Source of the DNA: Litomosoides sigmodontis
Lineage: Eukaryota; Nematoda; Chromadorea; Rhabditida; Onchocercidae
Direction of reading: 5' to 3'
Assembly (NCBI GenBank): GCA_963070105.1
Contig: OY718806.1
Location: forward strand, 2,312,865-2,376,864
Length of the DNA: 64,000 nt
Below the pieces are notes generated by a model that was not told where the DNA came from, did no database searches, and saw only the letters and a program-made list of their open reading frames with translations. A program made the position numbers and the translations under genes. Shown piece by piece: positions 28,441-40,939 of this stretch (position 1 is its first letter; every line of letters starts with the position of its first letter).

Positions 28441-29960
28441 TCTTCATTGTTTCGTTATTGTTAATAAGTCTTTTCATCATTCCATGCCACAATCAGAATC
28501 AGGAATAGTTGGAGCACTAGGGAAGTGATTAAGATACTTTGAAATATAGAAAAGTGGTGTCAAAAAATGCAACTACCAATTATGAGATGGGGCAAGGGGA
28601 TTGGGGTGATAATGTGCATAATACCGTGATAACCGTAGTATAATCTTAATGTTTATCACACATAGTGGATATTACGTACTTTCTTTTTTGTTTATATATA
28701 TATACATATGTATTTATTTATTTATTTGTTTATTGGGTTATTCGGTAAAGTGAAGCTACTAACTAAAATATTTGTGCTACGATAGATAGGTCGCGAAATT
28801 CGTCAAAGTTTCGCGGCCCCTTTTATACTTAGCGTATTTGATGTGTTTTTGTATCGACATTAATATTGCTCATTTTGTATCTCTTTTGAGCTAAATGTAT
28901 GTCAAGGAAAATCAAGCAAAATTTTCGGCGAAATGCTTCCCTTGAATACGGGCGTTTGCCTTTGATTTATTGTCTCAAATATTTTTTCTTATTCGGGATC
29001 TCATTCTTTCTGTATCTGTCGGCTTGATATTTATAAAGTACTTTATGCCGTCTCTCAACTTGCTTGATTATACAAAATTAGCACTGAGCACCGCTTTAAG
29101 TTGGTAAGTAAAGCAGGAATATCTCATTTCAAACAGAAAAGCTGAGCCCGGTTACTCGTGGCCAGCAAACTCCATACTAAATCCGGTACATAGAGAAATA
29201 TATAGTTTTGTCTGACCGCGTTTTGCATTTTTAAATGAAATCACATTCGGTGTCAAGTAAGACAACGAAGATAGGAAATGAAATCTGTTTTAAATGTAGA
29301 TAAATCTAACACGAGATTACAGACATCAGATTTCGAAGAAACACAAGAAGGCAAAGAAAGACTCTTATTAGACAGTAAAGTAGTTTTAAAGATGGTTTGC
29401 TGTGTAAAATGGCGTCAGCCAAATTCGCCAGTGAAGTGCAACCTGTACTGTTCGCTAGACGACAAAGCCATATGTAGAGAACTATACAAAAAAACTTGAA
29501 ACTGACCTTCCAGAAGATAGGAAAAACATTTGAATGTAAAATTGACCCTGTCAGATTGAATGATAAGCAAAGATTGCTGAAATCACTAGTAGGTACAACA
29601 ACGACCACATTCGGGATGTAGAAAATAAATTATTAAATATTTCCATGGAAAAGAAAAACTGAAGTGGGAGAAAATTACAAAGAACTTGTCTGCATTATGG
29701 ATAATACATATATCGAAAAAAGAAACAGTATAGACACAATCTCAAACAGCCTACATCGCACTTTACATCACCACGAACTATTTGATGGTAGTTGTATATA
29801 GCTTACCAGAATGCATGCTAAGATAGTGAAGTAAAACATGATGGCCTAAGAAAGTACCAATACCTTTTTTGAAACAATTCTTCCCATACACCGACAAACC
29901 GTAACAAAAATTTTTCAGCACAACCATTAGTAACAAACCTTAAAAGTTTGAATGGGAATT
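28441..29960. other. Convergent intergenic region between the zinc-finger gene and hid-1
   Basis: Mostly AT-rich with no gene I can support. Between 29278 and about 29620 the plus strand has fairly codon-like sequence: an ORF of 73 codons, then a frame change and more open sequence. It shows no known domain, so a decayed coding relic is possible but unproven. Confidence 0.4.
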
Positions 29961-32900
29961 TTACGCTTTCTGAATTTCGAACAATTTGACGCCGGTGTCA
30001 TACCAAATTGGTGGATCGATATTTCTAGAAAGCAAGAAAAGCATAATTTAATGGATAACCAAACAATAATGACCAACACATTTATACATAATATTTATGC
30101 ATGAACCTACGTTTCAAGCAAGAGGAACTTTTATCATTATCTACCGAAGCTTAAAATAGCACCTTAAATAAATAACTCCCCATAGATATGTTCGAAACCA
30201 ATGATTGGTACCAGCGTTAGCTTGGTATTTTCTAATAAGTATTGGGTGGGGAACAGGTAACAATCCTACCAAAGTACCATGTTGCAGGAATTTCAGGATT
30301 TCGCTTTCATCTGTTAGACCTCTGCAAAAATTTCATTTGAACAGAACACATGAAATATTTGCAAAATACTTCAGTTATAAAACCATCTTGTACAGTCGAA
30401 AAACATTAGAAATGATGAAATTAGAAGGTTAATCCTTGAATTATTTATTAAACATTCAATTTTTGTGCAGTATTCTATGCAAGATTTATTACAAATGAAA
30501 AACGCACTTATCGATGCAAATTTTCTCAACTTGTGGCACAAGAACTTGCAGAAGCCTCATCACCGTTTGGAGAGGAAGTTTACTTTTCCAAGACTCTACC
30601 CAGTCTGTTGTTGCCATCCAGCCTTCCTGTGTATCATCATGTTCATGTGCCAAATCATTGATTCCTTTTTCCGTCATTGCTGATACTTGCGGGGTTTCAG
30701 CCAGCGTAGCTTTCATGTTTGTTGTGTTCTCTACGTCTGCAACACTCGATTCTTCGTTCATGGTTTGTAAAATGAAGACAATCACCACGGCACTACGGAA
30801 CATGCACCCAACAGACTTTTGTGTCCTTTCATGATTTCAGGCTAGTTATAAGCAAAACTCAGTTATCAGAAATTCCACCAGCTTGCTAATTATTAAGTTA
30901 ATCTGTGGTTGATTAAAACATCAGAAAACCTGCCAGTCCACCAAAATTCAATTATATATACAGTTGCGTAAAAAACGAATGTAAATTCAGTGTACCAAGA
31001 CTTACCACCGGCAGGTTTCGCTTCGGCAACTGACGACTTTGGTTCAGTTACAGCACTTTTACGTCCCTTGCGTCCTTGCAGCATTTTCACGATATATGTC
31101 GAATCAGAAGAAAGATTTGATAGCTGATAAAATGCTTGACGCTTCCGAATGATAGTATACACCAAATTTGAATTTCCTGAATATATACCACTCAAGAAGC
31201 ATCAGTCTTAAATGTACGCTGTTACTAGACATTTGACGCTCAGTATGAACATTCTGATCGATTTGACCAAAATGTTTTTGAGACCCAGCATGCCAAAACA
31301 ACTTTGCTAGAAGAAATGTTGCAATATTTGCCAAGAAAAACTTCAAAGAAAAATTATATTTAAAGAATACCGTCGAATTGATACTGAATAATGTTATTTA
31401 GAACTTCTAGAAGGAAAAAGATAAGAAGGTGATTCGTTGGTGATGAAAATAAAAACCAGGGAGTCGAAAAAGCCTCAATAAGATGAATAAGCTTATTAGC
31501 GGCCACCATCGAAATGGACTTCAAATAAGGCGACACTGCAAAAAACATGCTATTAAGACATTGCGATTAAGGAACACTTCAGCTTGGCAAGGAAACAAAG
31601 CAAACAGTTAGGACGCTAAACTTTACATCGTTAACGCATTCAGATTTGCTATCATCAAAAAAAGTTGTGGCATATTAGATACAGTAAAGAAAATAATATT
31701 AAGTAAGGCCGGTTCATACTATTCATAATTTACACAACTGAAGACTTGTCATCTATCGCATTACCTCATCCATCTCTTCATTATCTCATTCTTTATTTTA
31801 TTATCTTGACGTTTGTTATATCCAACTATCACTTTCTTTAAGATAGTTATCCAACAACGCGACAATGCATTGAAAAACAAACCGTTTACAATAATCGTCA
31901 AAAGACAATCGAAAAGTGATTGTAATCGATGGTTGCCCGTGGTTATCAGCTTGTGGAACACCTGCAATAGTTCACTGTTCATACAAATATACTAGATATA
32001 TCGTAAATCTTCCGTATATACATATATAACAACGCTTTGATACTGACTGCGGTGTACTGAATAACAAAAAACTGCGTTAATATGATTTGTATAACAAAAA
32101 AATCGATAATCGAAGTTAGTGAAGATGAAAGTAATTCATCAACTGCTATTGAAACCGTAGAAAGTAAACGAGCAACAAAAAAATTTCAACCCCAATAACA
32201 TACAAGAATAAGCAAATCCGCATGTGTTCCAGTGAATGACTGCACGTCGATAGCTGCTCGTGGTGTATAGGGTTTATTTAAACGTACACCAAAGTTTCGC
32301 TCACCACTTAATAACAGAATAATAAAAACACCCATATGTATCAAACCAACACGAGCTGTAAAATTAAGTTCAGTATAAACATAACAGTTATATCGAGTTG
32401 TCTTTTTGACGGCTTTAACATAACAATTTGAAAAATACTTCACTTTTTATACCTGGGTCATTGCGAGAAGCACTAACGTGAAATAATATCGGAACAAGCA
32501 CTTCCAAAACATCACTTGTTTTCAATAAATAAAACATGAATTTCTGAAATACTGCGTGTTCAAACTACTGCGCAGAAATACAACTGTATGCATAAAATTG
32601 TGGCGTAACGTCTTTGTCAGACAGAAAGGACCATCACCTGATTGTATTCACAACATTTCCACAGCAAAACGAGCAGCTCCTGATGGCATGTTATTTTTTT
32701 TGTAGAACTCGGAAGATAAGTAGCAATCAACGGATTTGTCAATAAACGAGTCATTCCTTTCAACATGAACTCAAAATCCTCCTCGCGATGAATCCTTGAC
32801 AAATAATTAATGAAAAAGTTGTCAGCATACTCGCTGTTCTGAAATTGATTCCTACATAGAAACTATTAGTTAAATAGTTAATTTCAAAACGTCCTGGAGA

Positions 32901-34580
32901 CATTTATTTACTTTGTCGGATGATTGTGTCTCACTATCCAAGCACACGATGAGCACTTGTAATGCAGTCTGCATAAGCGGTTCTCTGCTGTCCGCAAATA
33001 GCAAGTAATTATAAGGTACGCCATAACCAATCGGATCATATGCACAAACTACGTTAAGCAGGGAAGTAAAAAGCGGTAGAACATGACGATTTTCTGCAGA
33101 TGTAAATCTCGCTATCCATCTCATCCTATTTTCATCTGAAATTAGGAATGTAATCCAATTACTTCAAAAATCTTGAATGCACCATTATCTGTAACTTCCA
33201 CAATTCCTAAAGCTGGTTTGGTACAGCAAATATATCTTGTATCTCTTTATAACTCTGTAGTAACAAGTTCATCGAATAAAACACTTCTGGCTTAAATCTT
33301 ACCAACGACTGGGACATAAATGACTTCTGAAAAGCATGTGAGTAAAAGCTTGAGAATTTCGGTCCGTCGCTGATCATGTTCTGCTATTTGCGGGGGTCTC
33401 GTCGCAAAACCAACACCAGCCTCCCATATGTATTCGCAGCTGTCAATAGCACTTAAATCATCTGAGCTTCCCTGAAAAAAACCGATGAAAGTGGTGCCTC
33501 GATTTTACGTAAAAAGATGAGAATAAACACAACAACGTAAACATTCCTGCATAACGGTGAAACACAAGCAGGGCAAACAAATCTTTCATGAAAGGGACTA
33601 TCATACATGCTGGTTCCTTTCGTTAAAAATATTTCTTACGAATAGAAAAGTACCGAATGATTTCTCAGAGATGAAACGGTGAATTCCGGACAAAAAAGTA
33701 GATCGGTGAGTGCAGATATCAGTGTGAATGCTAATGGCTGGTGCGGAAACTGTTCGTTTTCTCCTGCTGGTGGTACTGACCAAAAGAAACCTTTCCAGTC
33801 CGAATCTTCGAATAAATATGGGCACACTCTTGTTAGAACTCGTACACAATTCAGTACCTAGTAATAGATTTTTGCTCTCACAACAAAAAAGTTTCATAAT
33901 TATTACATTCCAAACTTTTTCATAATTCAGATGGGTAGGATAAGCTTCACCTTGCTGAAATTTCCAGTGAGCATCACAAAGCCAAAAAAATAAGAAAATG
34001 CTTTAAGCGGTCTTTAGTATAAACAGTTAGAGCATTCATAGAGCCCAAAATTTTTGCACAGTGGCCGATTTTCGATCAAACTTAAGAACAAACAAAGTAG
34101 TCCAGGATACCATTGTTGGCGATATGGCTGATGGGGAATTACAAGCTCTTGCTATTCGATCCACAGTTTTATAACACAGAGTTGCCAGGCTATCTGGAGA
34201 ATTATCACGCAATGAACGGACCTAAAAATATCCTCGAACTTGGAAAATTATTTTCTTACTATGGAGAAATAACATCCAGTGGATATATCAATCTAATTTT
34301 TTGCACGATATTAACCGTTACCATATACCCATCATAGAACACTTCTTATTCAAATATAATTACCAAAAATTTTTTCCAATCTTTATTGGTTAAGCCAAAT
34401 AATTTCAAAAAATATTAAACGAACATCGTCTGCTGTGATCAATGCAAAAACATCTGCTGCACTGTTTATATTGGAAGCCCACAATTCGTCCCAAAATGCA
34501 TCTTCTTCCACTTTCGATTTCTTCGCTGTAAGCTCGATTACCGCTTTGCGAAAGTTAATTTTACTTCCAGAATTACCCAT
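29961..34580 (-). CDS. hid-1: HID-1 (HID1 domain-containing secretory-pathway protein)
   Basis: Fourteen exons (34580-34425, 34221-34111, 33857-33654, 33471-33303, 33135-32912, 32838-32638, 32543-32453, 32355-32204, 31961-31883, 31535-31371, 31176-31006, 30736-30508, 30321-30163, 30024-29961) give 724 residues; human HID1 has 788. The start MGNSGSKINFRKAVIELT has Gly at position 2 and Ser at 6, an N-myristoylation signal as in the family. Long stretches match HID1: AFWDELWA, LNCVRVLTRVCPYLFEDSDW, VCAYDPIGYGVPYNYLLF, YLSRIHREEDFEFMLKG, LLLSGERNFGVRLNKPY and ESWKSKLPLQTVMRLLQVL. HID-1 acts at Golgi membranes in dense-core vesicle biogenesis and neuropeptide sorting; its loss in C. elegans affects dauer entry. 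Residues 555-620 form the variable linker. Exon 1 uses a weak donor (GTTCGT), and exon 3 has a second GT donor nearby that would break frame. Confidence 0.95.
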
Positions 34581-36509
34581 TATTCGATGTTTTTTGTACC
34601 CAGTCCTTAAAAGAAACTAGCAAAAATCTTGGCAATATTACGATGCAAATACGCGATACACTTCGAAGTAAACGTTTAATTTAAATCTGTTGAAGGTGTT
34701 AGCGTGTGGTGTCATGTAAGGACGCATCATACAAAAAACACCTTATTCCAGGAAACAATAGTCCCAAAAGAAACAGTGCACCAACCACATCAGTCAGTAT
34801 TCTTGCCGAATAGCAGCTCTACGGAAGAGCCACTATCACGTCCCAAAACTAGAAAATACGGCAAGCATTAAATAGCGATAGAGTGATTGAAACAGTTTGT
34901 GACGCACCGTTGCATTATGATTGTTGCATGCCAGACAGTGACCTGTCAGTATTACGTGTGTTTTTCCTGAAGTGGTAAGGTTTTCCGTGATAGCGTAGGG
35001 TGGACATCTCCATTTGGTTCCACACGTCTGCTATGTAGATTTCTTGAAGGATGGATTTAAATGTGAATGTTGAGTAAATTGAGAACTGTCATAGGTAAAA
35101 AACTTTCACAGTGCTGAATAGATGATATAATAGGTTAAGATGATAGCGTAGATATCCACAGAAGTAGATGCGGGAGAGGTGGAGGAGGAAGGGGGGGATG
35201 TATGTTTCTTTACATTGTTCGGTATGCAATAATAGGGTGTAGTAAGACTTGATCCTCGCACATGTCTATTATTGTCACATTGTTTTTTTTTTTTTTGAAA
35301 TCAGGTCGAATCATTCGATTAGGCATCAAGCAGCTTTGGCTTGGATTATTTTCTGGTTCGCCACTGTCGAATCATTGGCTAGTTATTTGATACAGAAGAA
35401 ACAGTGATCGTTTAGTTCATTTTCACCTGATGATGAATTTCCAAAGATTGAGACCATTTTTTAATTCACCATGAATTCTTAACTCTCTCAAACTGATTAG
35501 ATGCTAATGCCGAAGATCAAAGGAAAGGGAATAAATATGGATTTGTATGAAATGATGAATTATTGCCGTGCCATCTTGTCCATATGATCCACTGATCACA
35601 TAGAGTCACCAATCTGAACGGGTGGCCAGCAGCAGCAGCTGATGACCACCCCATTGGTTTTAATCTAATAGATGCGCTCGTTCAAACAAGTCGGAGCTTT
35701 GGTGCTTCTTATGACTGGACATTCCTTGGATAAGCGGATGAGCTCACCACATGCATGTTCTACTTGCTAGCAAGGATTTGTCGTTGCTTAAAGGCATGCA
35801 GACGAAAATGTTGGCTGAAATGTTTGGAGAGACATTTGTGTCCGAAAATTTGTGTGTTAACTAATTTCGATATGAAGTCGTATTAAACGTTCGAGTACAC
35901 ATACCGCAAACCGTGATACGCATTACATTTGTCCTGAACAGTTTTTTCATTTAAAATTACCGTTGATTTTTTAATTTATCAAAATTTTGGTCATGCGATT
36001 AATGATTTGCTGTCTTGCGGTTCATTTTGATGGAATCTGAAGTGCAAAAAGAAGAGGGATGAAATTTATTGCAACAAAATGGGAAACAACTGTGATTAAA
36101 GAATGGTAAGCGCCAACCAGCTCTCAAGTTCTTCTGTGGAAAATAATTTGGTCGTCTTGATCAGGCTGAGATTCAGATTGCGCTGCAAATATACATTACG
36201 TGGAATTTTCAACTAGTTAAGTTCTGAGCTTCAGGCAGTTGTGTTACCGCTTTTGCATCGTTGACTCATTCAAAAGCACCGAATCAACAAGTCTAAGGCT
36301 GTAGTAAGGATAGATACTTTACTTTCCGTCCTTCAATGCACCCATCAATTGTGATATCACGTGCAATAATGGAGACGAACTTTTTCCCTTTTTAGGAAAA
36401 GCTCGGCATAAGTGAGTCCTGAGATGCCAATACCCTTCTTTTTGAAAATTCGATGTTAAATAAAATGCAACGAGCACGGGAAAACGATCGTCTAGATTTC
36501 CTAGCTTTT
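34581..36509. other. Intergenic upstream of hid-1
   Basis: No gene recognised in about 1.9 kb. It contains a purine-rich G tract near 35163-35200 and a T run near 35284-35296. The hid-1 promoter should be at its left end. Confidence 0.45.
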
Positions 36510-37281
36510 TTAATCCTTTGAGATTTGAGTGATATAAAACATACTGCTATAAAATTCATCGCTATAAGGCCATCCACGTCGAATATGTTCGAGAAGATAT
36601 TCTCGTGCCAAAGCTCGTAAATTATCTGGTGCACGATGAACTTCTGGTGTAAATACGCGTGAAACAGCATATCCTCCAGCATTGTGTGGCTTATATCGAA
36701 TCGTTCCAATTTTATCCTCCTGTGGATCTTCAGCTAATGCTGGTAAACTTTGATGCTTAATTTTTTCCTGCAAAAATACTGAAGAAATTGAGCTCCCGTA
36801 CATTTATGTGTCAGGGATGTTGTGACGATCTTGTTGCAGTTGACAATACAGATATTCTCACTTTATTTGCCGACGATCTCTTTGATGTCATTCCCAACAA
36901 ATTTCCATCTATCTATCATTCACCCATGCAGCACTTTCGTAATAAAACAACTTCACGTTTCCAATTATTAATTAAAACTAGCTGGATTTGTGTTAAGCAA
37001 TTTATTCACTTACAACTACAACTCACATTTAATCCTCCAAACAGCTGAATCTCTGTCGAAGTGATTGCTGCTGTTGCCGTTGTTGTTGTTGTTGTTGTTG
37101 TTGATGGCGATGTTGGTGTGGTAGTATTGGTGGTAACTGTATTTGCAGTTATAGGTGTGGTAGTGGTAATCGTTTGTAATGCCTCTGCATTAGCAGAGAT
37201 AACTGATTGCTGAGAATTCTTGTTACTAATTTGATTTCCTCCAGAATTCCTGTCTAATCCATCCGTAATTAGCGGCGACAT
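36510..37281 (-). CDS. Unrecognised small protein: Thr-rich N-terminus, conserved-looking C-terminal domain
   Basis: Two exons (37281-37027, 36767-36510) join in phase 0 to 170 residues. The start is an ATG about 25 bases after a TTTATAG acceptor, which would suit trans-splicing. Residues 1-35 are polar. Residues 38-78 are strongly Thr-rich with CAA/ACA-type repeats, a low-complexity stretch. The second exon codes 85 residues of ordinary composition: KIGTIRYKPHNAGGYAVSRV, VFTPEVHRAPDNLRALAREY and LLEHIRRGWPYSDEFYSSMF. This part looks like a real folded domain, but I cannot assign it to a family. No signal peptide or membrane segment is visible. It could instead be the C-terminal part of the neighbouring cysteine-rich gene if an exon junction was missed; no donor in matching phase was found for that. 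Confidence 0.5.
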
Positions 37282-37424
37282 TATCTTTAAATTAATTTTA
37301 TTTTGCCTATAAACATTCGTCACTGCAAATTTATCACTGAATAATTTTCCGGACTTTCTCTTAAACACTGAAGTGCATTCGAAATTTCCAATGCAAGAGC
37401 TGTAAATGCTATAAATATTTTGTG

Positions 37425-38972
37425 TTATGAAATCGAAGAGTGTGTGTAGTCTTCATTTGTCGGAAGGCAGAAATGCATCCTGGAATTCATATGAACTTGA
37501 ACAAAGAGGATAGCAACCTCAGAAGCACTTCCATCAAGAATTTGTGCTTTGTCGACATTTGATCCATCAACTCCCAGATGATTGCTGTTGTGTTTTAGCT
37601 GACGTTGAGCGGTTCTTAACGGTTCGTATTTTAGGATGCTCCATCCGATTCTTCCTTCTTTCTCATTATTTTCGTGCGTGATTTTCTTGATCAACGTATC
37701 ATCGTCGGTCGCTCTTTCGCCTTCACAGCATATCGGTATATTTAGCTGCTTGTAGCAAAAACGTCCTGCCTGAAGCAATTATGAAAATTGAAAATAGAAT
37801 TCCGGCAAATTGTTATAAGTGACAATATAGCATCAGCCTGTTAGTGTCATCACCGGTCTTCGGGATTTATATTTTTGTTATCTTATTTTAATGCTAACGA
37901 AATGCTGATTTCAAACGTATACATGCTTTAGACTTTAAACTGTTTTCATTTGCGTTGTAGTTACTCCTCTGAAGTGCACTAATCGCTAGCGATTGTTTGG
38001 TCGGGAAGATCATTCAGAGCTGTGTCACATGTATATTGGCTCTTATTTTTCAAATTTTATTGAAATATTCAAAAGACATTACTTGATGAGTGCAGTCTTC
38101 TTCATTACACGATACCGGATCTCCATTGCTATCAAGTATGGTGAATGCAGGTTCGGGACATTCTAAAGTTGGTACATTAAAAAGTTCATTACTTAATGCA
38201 ATTGGCTGAGCTGTCTCATCTAGCAGATTTAGTTCCTTCGCTGCATGAACCTCTTGAGATTGCTCGATAATGGACGACAGTTCCTCACAACATATTGAAT
38301 GCTTTCCCACATTGAGACATTGCATGGAACTCTAAAAATTAATTTTCATTTTATTGATACATGAATTGTGATACTCCAGTTATGATTTTAATTCAGTTTA
38401 GTGTTGGAGGATTTCAAATAGATATCGAATGGAATATCTAAAAAGTGAGGGATCTTAAGGGTAAAAAGTTGTGCTTAATTTAGATCTGTCATGGTATTAT
38501 TATCGGAATCACCTGTGGGCAGTTGTGAAGGCCAGGAGTGCAAATGAGGGGTAAGCCAGCATCTGTAAGTATTGTAATACTGGGTGGGGGACATTCAAGA
38601 ATGGAATTCAAATTAATTTCTTCGTCAGACGGACAACACTGATAATTTGTCCCGGAAAAGTAGCAGGAATATCCTGGCCCACATAATTCTTCGTGCCCTG
38701 AAATATCGCATGAATCGTTAGACTGAAAACCTTCGACGACAAAATTTCGGACAATTCATTGAAATTTCTAATTCTAAATGGCTTTAAGCATAAGGCAAAA
38801 AAGCATTTGAATTCGACAAGCAGTTGAAATGACCTCTTCTCGTCAGACATAGCAGAAATTTTACAAAATTAAATGAAAACATATTAAAATGAACCTGGTA
38901 AGCATTGTTTTGCAGCACCATTATTGTCCATTTCAGGTAATTGGGAATTCGGACAGTACAGTTTCCCATATT
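37425..38972 (-). CDS. Lustrin-type cysteine-rich repeat protein, 5' end not found
   Basis: Exons 38972-38895, 38697-38513, 38331-38083 and 37778-37425 join in frame. They carry tandem cysteine-rich modules of the nematode lustrin type: a Cys-Pro opening, a hydrophobic D-x-x-G-x-P stretch, CxxGxxCxPGYxC and a closing CC. Examples are YCPNSQLPEMDNNGAAKQCL, ELCGPGYSCYFSGTNYQCCP, ECPPPSITILTDAGLPLICT and ECPEPAFTILDSNGDPVSCN. Such repeats occur in secreted extracellular-matrix proteins with disulfide-bonded modules. The last module (FCYKQLNIPICCEGE) is followed by about 95 residues of non-Cys sequence and a stop at 37425. The first exon with signal peptide was not located upstream. The last module's tail may be mis-joined, because it departs from the pattern. 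Confidence 0.62.
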
Positions 38973-39392
38973 CTGCAGTTAATTATGACTTCAAGAGGAT
39001 TCACAAGTATTGAAATGCTTTTCGATATGTAATGTGAGCTCAATTGCAATAATTTTTTCCTTTGAGGGAAGGTTAAGAGGATACAAAAAAGTGCACGATT
39101 TTTGTTTGTTTGAAATTTCTTTGATAAATTTCTCAAATTTAGCAATGAAACTCATTTATTAAGATAAATTATAACTCAAATTTTAAGTGCAATAAATGTT
39201 GCAGTAATATTTTTTTTTGTTTTTAACACAGTTTTGGATGTCTCTAAATGGAGTGTTCTAAATGCACGTCACAGTGATTTTCTTTCTGTGATGGAAAAAT
39301 CGAAAGATGATGTAGTCTATCCGTTCATTCTGGGCAAAATAGCAAAATGTCATTAACACCGGTAAGAATGATGGGGAGGTAATTATGATTTC
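38973..39392. other. Upstream of the cysteine-rich gene
   Basis: Should hold missing 5' exon(s) or an intron of the cysteine-rich gene, but I could not identify a signal-peptide exon here. Confidence 0.3.
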
Positions 39393-39568
39393 ATTAAAAA
39401 GTCAGGAACAATATGAATGGATGTAAGCCTGAGCTCATTAAAAGGTCAGGAACAATATGAATGGATGTAAGCCTGAGCTCATTAAAAGGTCAGGAACAAT
39501 ATGAATGGATGTAAGCCTGAGCTCATTAAAAGGTCAGGAACAATATGAATGGATGTAAGCCTGAGCTT
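39393..39568. repeat. 44-bp minisatellite, four copies
   Basis: The unit begins ATTAAAAGGTCAGGAACAAT and ends GATGTAAGCCTGAGCTC. Copies start at 39393, 39437, 39481 and 39525 and are almost identical; the first has one base change and the last diverges at its final bases. Confidence 0.95.
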
Positions 39569-40897
39569 TACGCTGCTTTTCCTTGTAAACATCCAAGCAT
39601 TAGCGTCTTCAAAATATTGCAACATTTTACACTCAAATTGATAAGCTCATCAAATTTGACTTGTTAAAAGTGACAAAAATGGAATTATTTTGCGAAATAA
39701 TTTCATTTAATTTCGACACTTTAAAAAAAAAAAAACGATAAAGATACCTTTAGAGTGTACCAAGCATACAATAACGTTGAATAAGGTAAGTTCACTGATT
39801 AGCTTCCGGTGCATAACCTACAAGGCAGGACAAAACAGGCAGGCATTAATCAATTACAATTTTCAACCAACCTAAAATCATTTAGGTCACAAACAATGGC
39901 CCACTTTTTCAAAACCACCCATAAACAAAGACGGATTTTATCAGATATATTCCTTCTTTTCTTGTGTTTGACCCCCCCCCCCTATCCCCCTCCCCTCTTC
40001 CCTCGCTCCCTCTCTTCGCTTGATTTCTATTCGCACACATTCCATTTTTTCGTAATTTCATTTCTGATAACATCTCCCTCATCCAACTAAGAAGAAAACA
40101 ACCAGTAACTGAGACCTAATTCTTTTGTACCATAACAACATTAAAGTTTTACAACTCATTAATTTCTATTTCACTTCTGCTATCAGCTGCTTGCGATATC
40201 AATAAAAGTGATACGTGCAGAAATATGAATGTCGTAATAGTTTCCTAAAAACGAATGCAAATTTCTGAAGTGAATTACAAAATGATTGGGAAAGTATTGG
40301 TACTTCACGTACTGTTCAAAATATGATACTACAAGTTGAACTAATAATAATAAGTTAATTCATTAGAGCGTGCAAGGGTTGCTATCATTTGGTCAATTTA
40401 TTTCAGAAATAGAAGAAGCAACACGTAGCATTTCACACAGTTATCAAATCAAATTTTAAGGATTTCATAACTAATGGGTACTAAAATTTGTTTCTGAATT
40501 CACTCTTATTGTCTTTTCAAATTTAATCCTCTTGGTCGATGTAATTGAAATTCAAATTTTACTTTTTAAATTCATAAAGTAATTGAATTTTGTACTTTAC
40601 TTACTATTACTTTCAAACAACAGGATTATTATTTTTCTTCCTTCATAAAGAGCTTAAATTCTGCAAAACTTCAAGTATGACTTCTAACTGCTGCTGGAGC
40701 TATAGCTTCATTTATTTCATGTTGAGTTCTGTAGGAGAACATTTCTTAACATTAATAATTAACACACGAACATGTAGCAAAACAATGAATGTAGTTAAAA
40801 AATATTCCTTTCGTCCATCAACGGAAGGTGAAAGTGAATCGATCAACAAAATAAATTATTGAAATTCAAAAGCTTGCTTATTTGCATATCTCTACAC

Positions 40898-40939
40898 ATG
40901 CACACACATACATACACACACACACACACACACGCACAC
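40898..40939. repeat. (CA)n microsatellite with interruptions
   Basis: CA dinucleotides broken by TA and GCA variants. Confidence 0.9.

Noticed and set aside
29278..29760. Plus-strand codon-like stretch that might be a gene or transposon remnant
   Set aside because: The open frame of 73 codons ends, and similar sequence continues in another frame, with no recognisable domain, repeats or splice sites. A decayed relic is possible but not supportable.
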